NCBI GenBank assembly: GCA_025964935.1 | Contig: JAOPXW010000372.1 | Span: 1-5,262 of the forward strand | Length of the DNA: 5,262 nt | Direction: 5' to 3' | Origin: Friedmanniella sp. | GTDB lineage: Bacteria > Actinomycetota > Actinomycetes > Propionibacteriales > Propionibacteriaceae | In this document: positions 4,910 to 5,262 of the stretch, one piece after another | How positions within the stretch are numbered: position 1 is the stretch's first letter | Layout of the letters: each line of letters begins with the position of its first letter | The notes under the pieces: generated by a model | Databases searched by the model: none | The model's input: the letters and a program-made list of their open reading frames with translations, nothing else | What the model was told of the DNA's origin: nothing | Made by a program: the position numbers and the translations under genes

Positions 4910-5262
4910 GTGTCCAGTGCGGTGGTGATCCCTGAGCTCTCGTTCGACGAGGCGCTGCCGATCACCGCGTGGCACGACGAGATCGCCCGGACCATCTCCG
5001 CGCACCAGGTCGTGATCGTGGCCGGGGAGACCGGCTCCGGCAAGACCACCCAGCTGCCCAAGATCTGCCTCGAGCTGGGCCGCCGCTCCATCGGCCACAC
5101 CCAGCCCCGTAGGATCGCGGCCCGGACGGTGGCGGAGCGGATCGCCGAGGAGACCCGGTCGACGCTGGGGGACCTGGTCGGCTACCAGGTGCGCTTCACC
5201 CGGAAGGCGTCCCGCGACACCCGGCTCAAGGTGATGACCGACGGGGTCCTGTTGGCCGAGAT
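4910..5262 (+). CDS. hrpA: HrpA-type DEAH-box ATP-dependent RNA helicase (N-terminus, partial)
   Basis: The first 117 codons are present and the frame runs off the right edge. Visible motifs in order are Walker A GETGSGKT (39-46) followed by [12 protein letters not shown], motif Ia TQPRRIAA (64-71) with [17 protein letters not shown] (90-96), and MTDGVLLAE (109-117). These are characteristic of HrpA/HrpB DEAH helicases, and the TQPRRIAA and VGYQVRF forms favour HrpA. The enzyme uses nucleotide hydrolysis to remodel RNA or ribonucleoprotein; in E. coli HrpA acts on fimbrial mRNA and stalled ribosomes. Only about 38 residues precede Walker A, so the N-terminal extension of E. coli HrpA is largely missing. 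GTG 4910 is chosen because TACGAT lies 7 nt upstream with no ribosome binding site. The in-frame ATG at 4901 overlaps that -10 and is less likely; GTGs at 4922 and 4925 are also in frame. The DEAH motif and C-terminal domains lie beyond the window. Confidence 0.93.
   Translation, partial: MSSAVVIPELSFDEALPITAWHDEIARTISAHQVVIVAGETGSGKTTQLPKICLELGRRSIGHTQPRRIAARTVAERIAEETRSTLGDLVGYQVRFTRKASRDTRLKVMTDGVLLAE

Noticed and set aside
3863..5098. 411-codon minus-strand open frame opposite the TY-Chap-like gene and hrpA start
   Set aside because: It is antisense to two genes with recognisable domains. Its composition is Gly/Arg/Asp/His-rich low complexity, with no ribosome binding site or motif.
1..5262. 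Mobile elements, CRISPR arrays, tRNA/rRNA genes, defence or toxin systems
   Set aside because: No terminal repeats, transposase or integrase motifs, regularly spaced repeats or tRNA-like cloverleafs were found; gene content looks like ordinary chromosome.

Overview
The window is very GC-rich, with short intergenic gaps, GTG starts alongside ATG, and gene families typical of high-GC Actinobacteria: a PrsW protease with an LDRYEPEP signature, a membrane-anchored sulfite-oxidase-fold protein, and a TY-Chap/YbjN-type protein. A Geodermatophilaceae-like actinobacterium is possible, but that is only an impression from gene content.

Layout. Positions 1-122 hold the Gly/Ser/Asp-rich C-terminal tail of an unidentified plus-strand gene. 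A 115-bp convergent gap follows, with a strong hairpin at 132-169 that could terminate transcription from both sides. On the minus strand, prsW-like (2653-1301) and a molybdopterin-dependent oxidoreductase (1254-238) lie 46 bp apart and are probably co-transcribed. A 217-bp divergent intergenic region (2654-2870) separates them from the plus-strand genes. It contains a near-perfect palindrome directly next to a TAnnnT -10-like hexamer for prsW. The plus strand then carries an AEC-family (auxin efflux carrier superfamily) transporter (2871-3812), a TY-Chap/YbjN-like protein (3893-4837), and the start of an HrpA-type DEAH RNA helicase (4910 to the window edge).

How the genes may work together. 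The minus-strand pair are both polytopic membrane proteins, but no sequence feature proves a shared pathway. The oxidoreductase has the architecture expected of dual Sec/Tat-assembled proteins: four helices, an Arg-rich cytoplasmic loop with SRRSLL, a fifth helix, then the external Mo domain. The three plus-strand genes look like independent transcription units. The TY-Chap-like gene has its own -10-like hexamer and a ribosome binding site, and hrpA appears to be transcribed as a leaderless mRNA from a TACGAT -10 element.

I found no mobile element, CRISPR array, tRNA, rRNA or prophage signature, and no convincing undescribed multi-gene system. The most interesting signals are regulatory (palindromes, leaderless start) and topological (Sec/Tat oxidoreductase).
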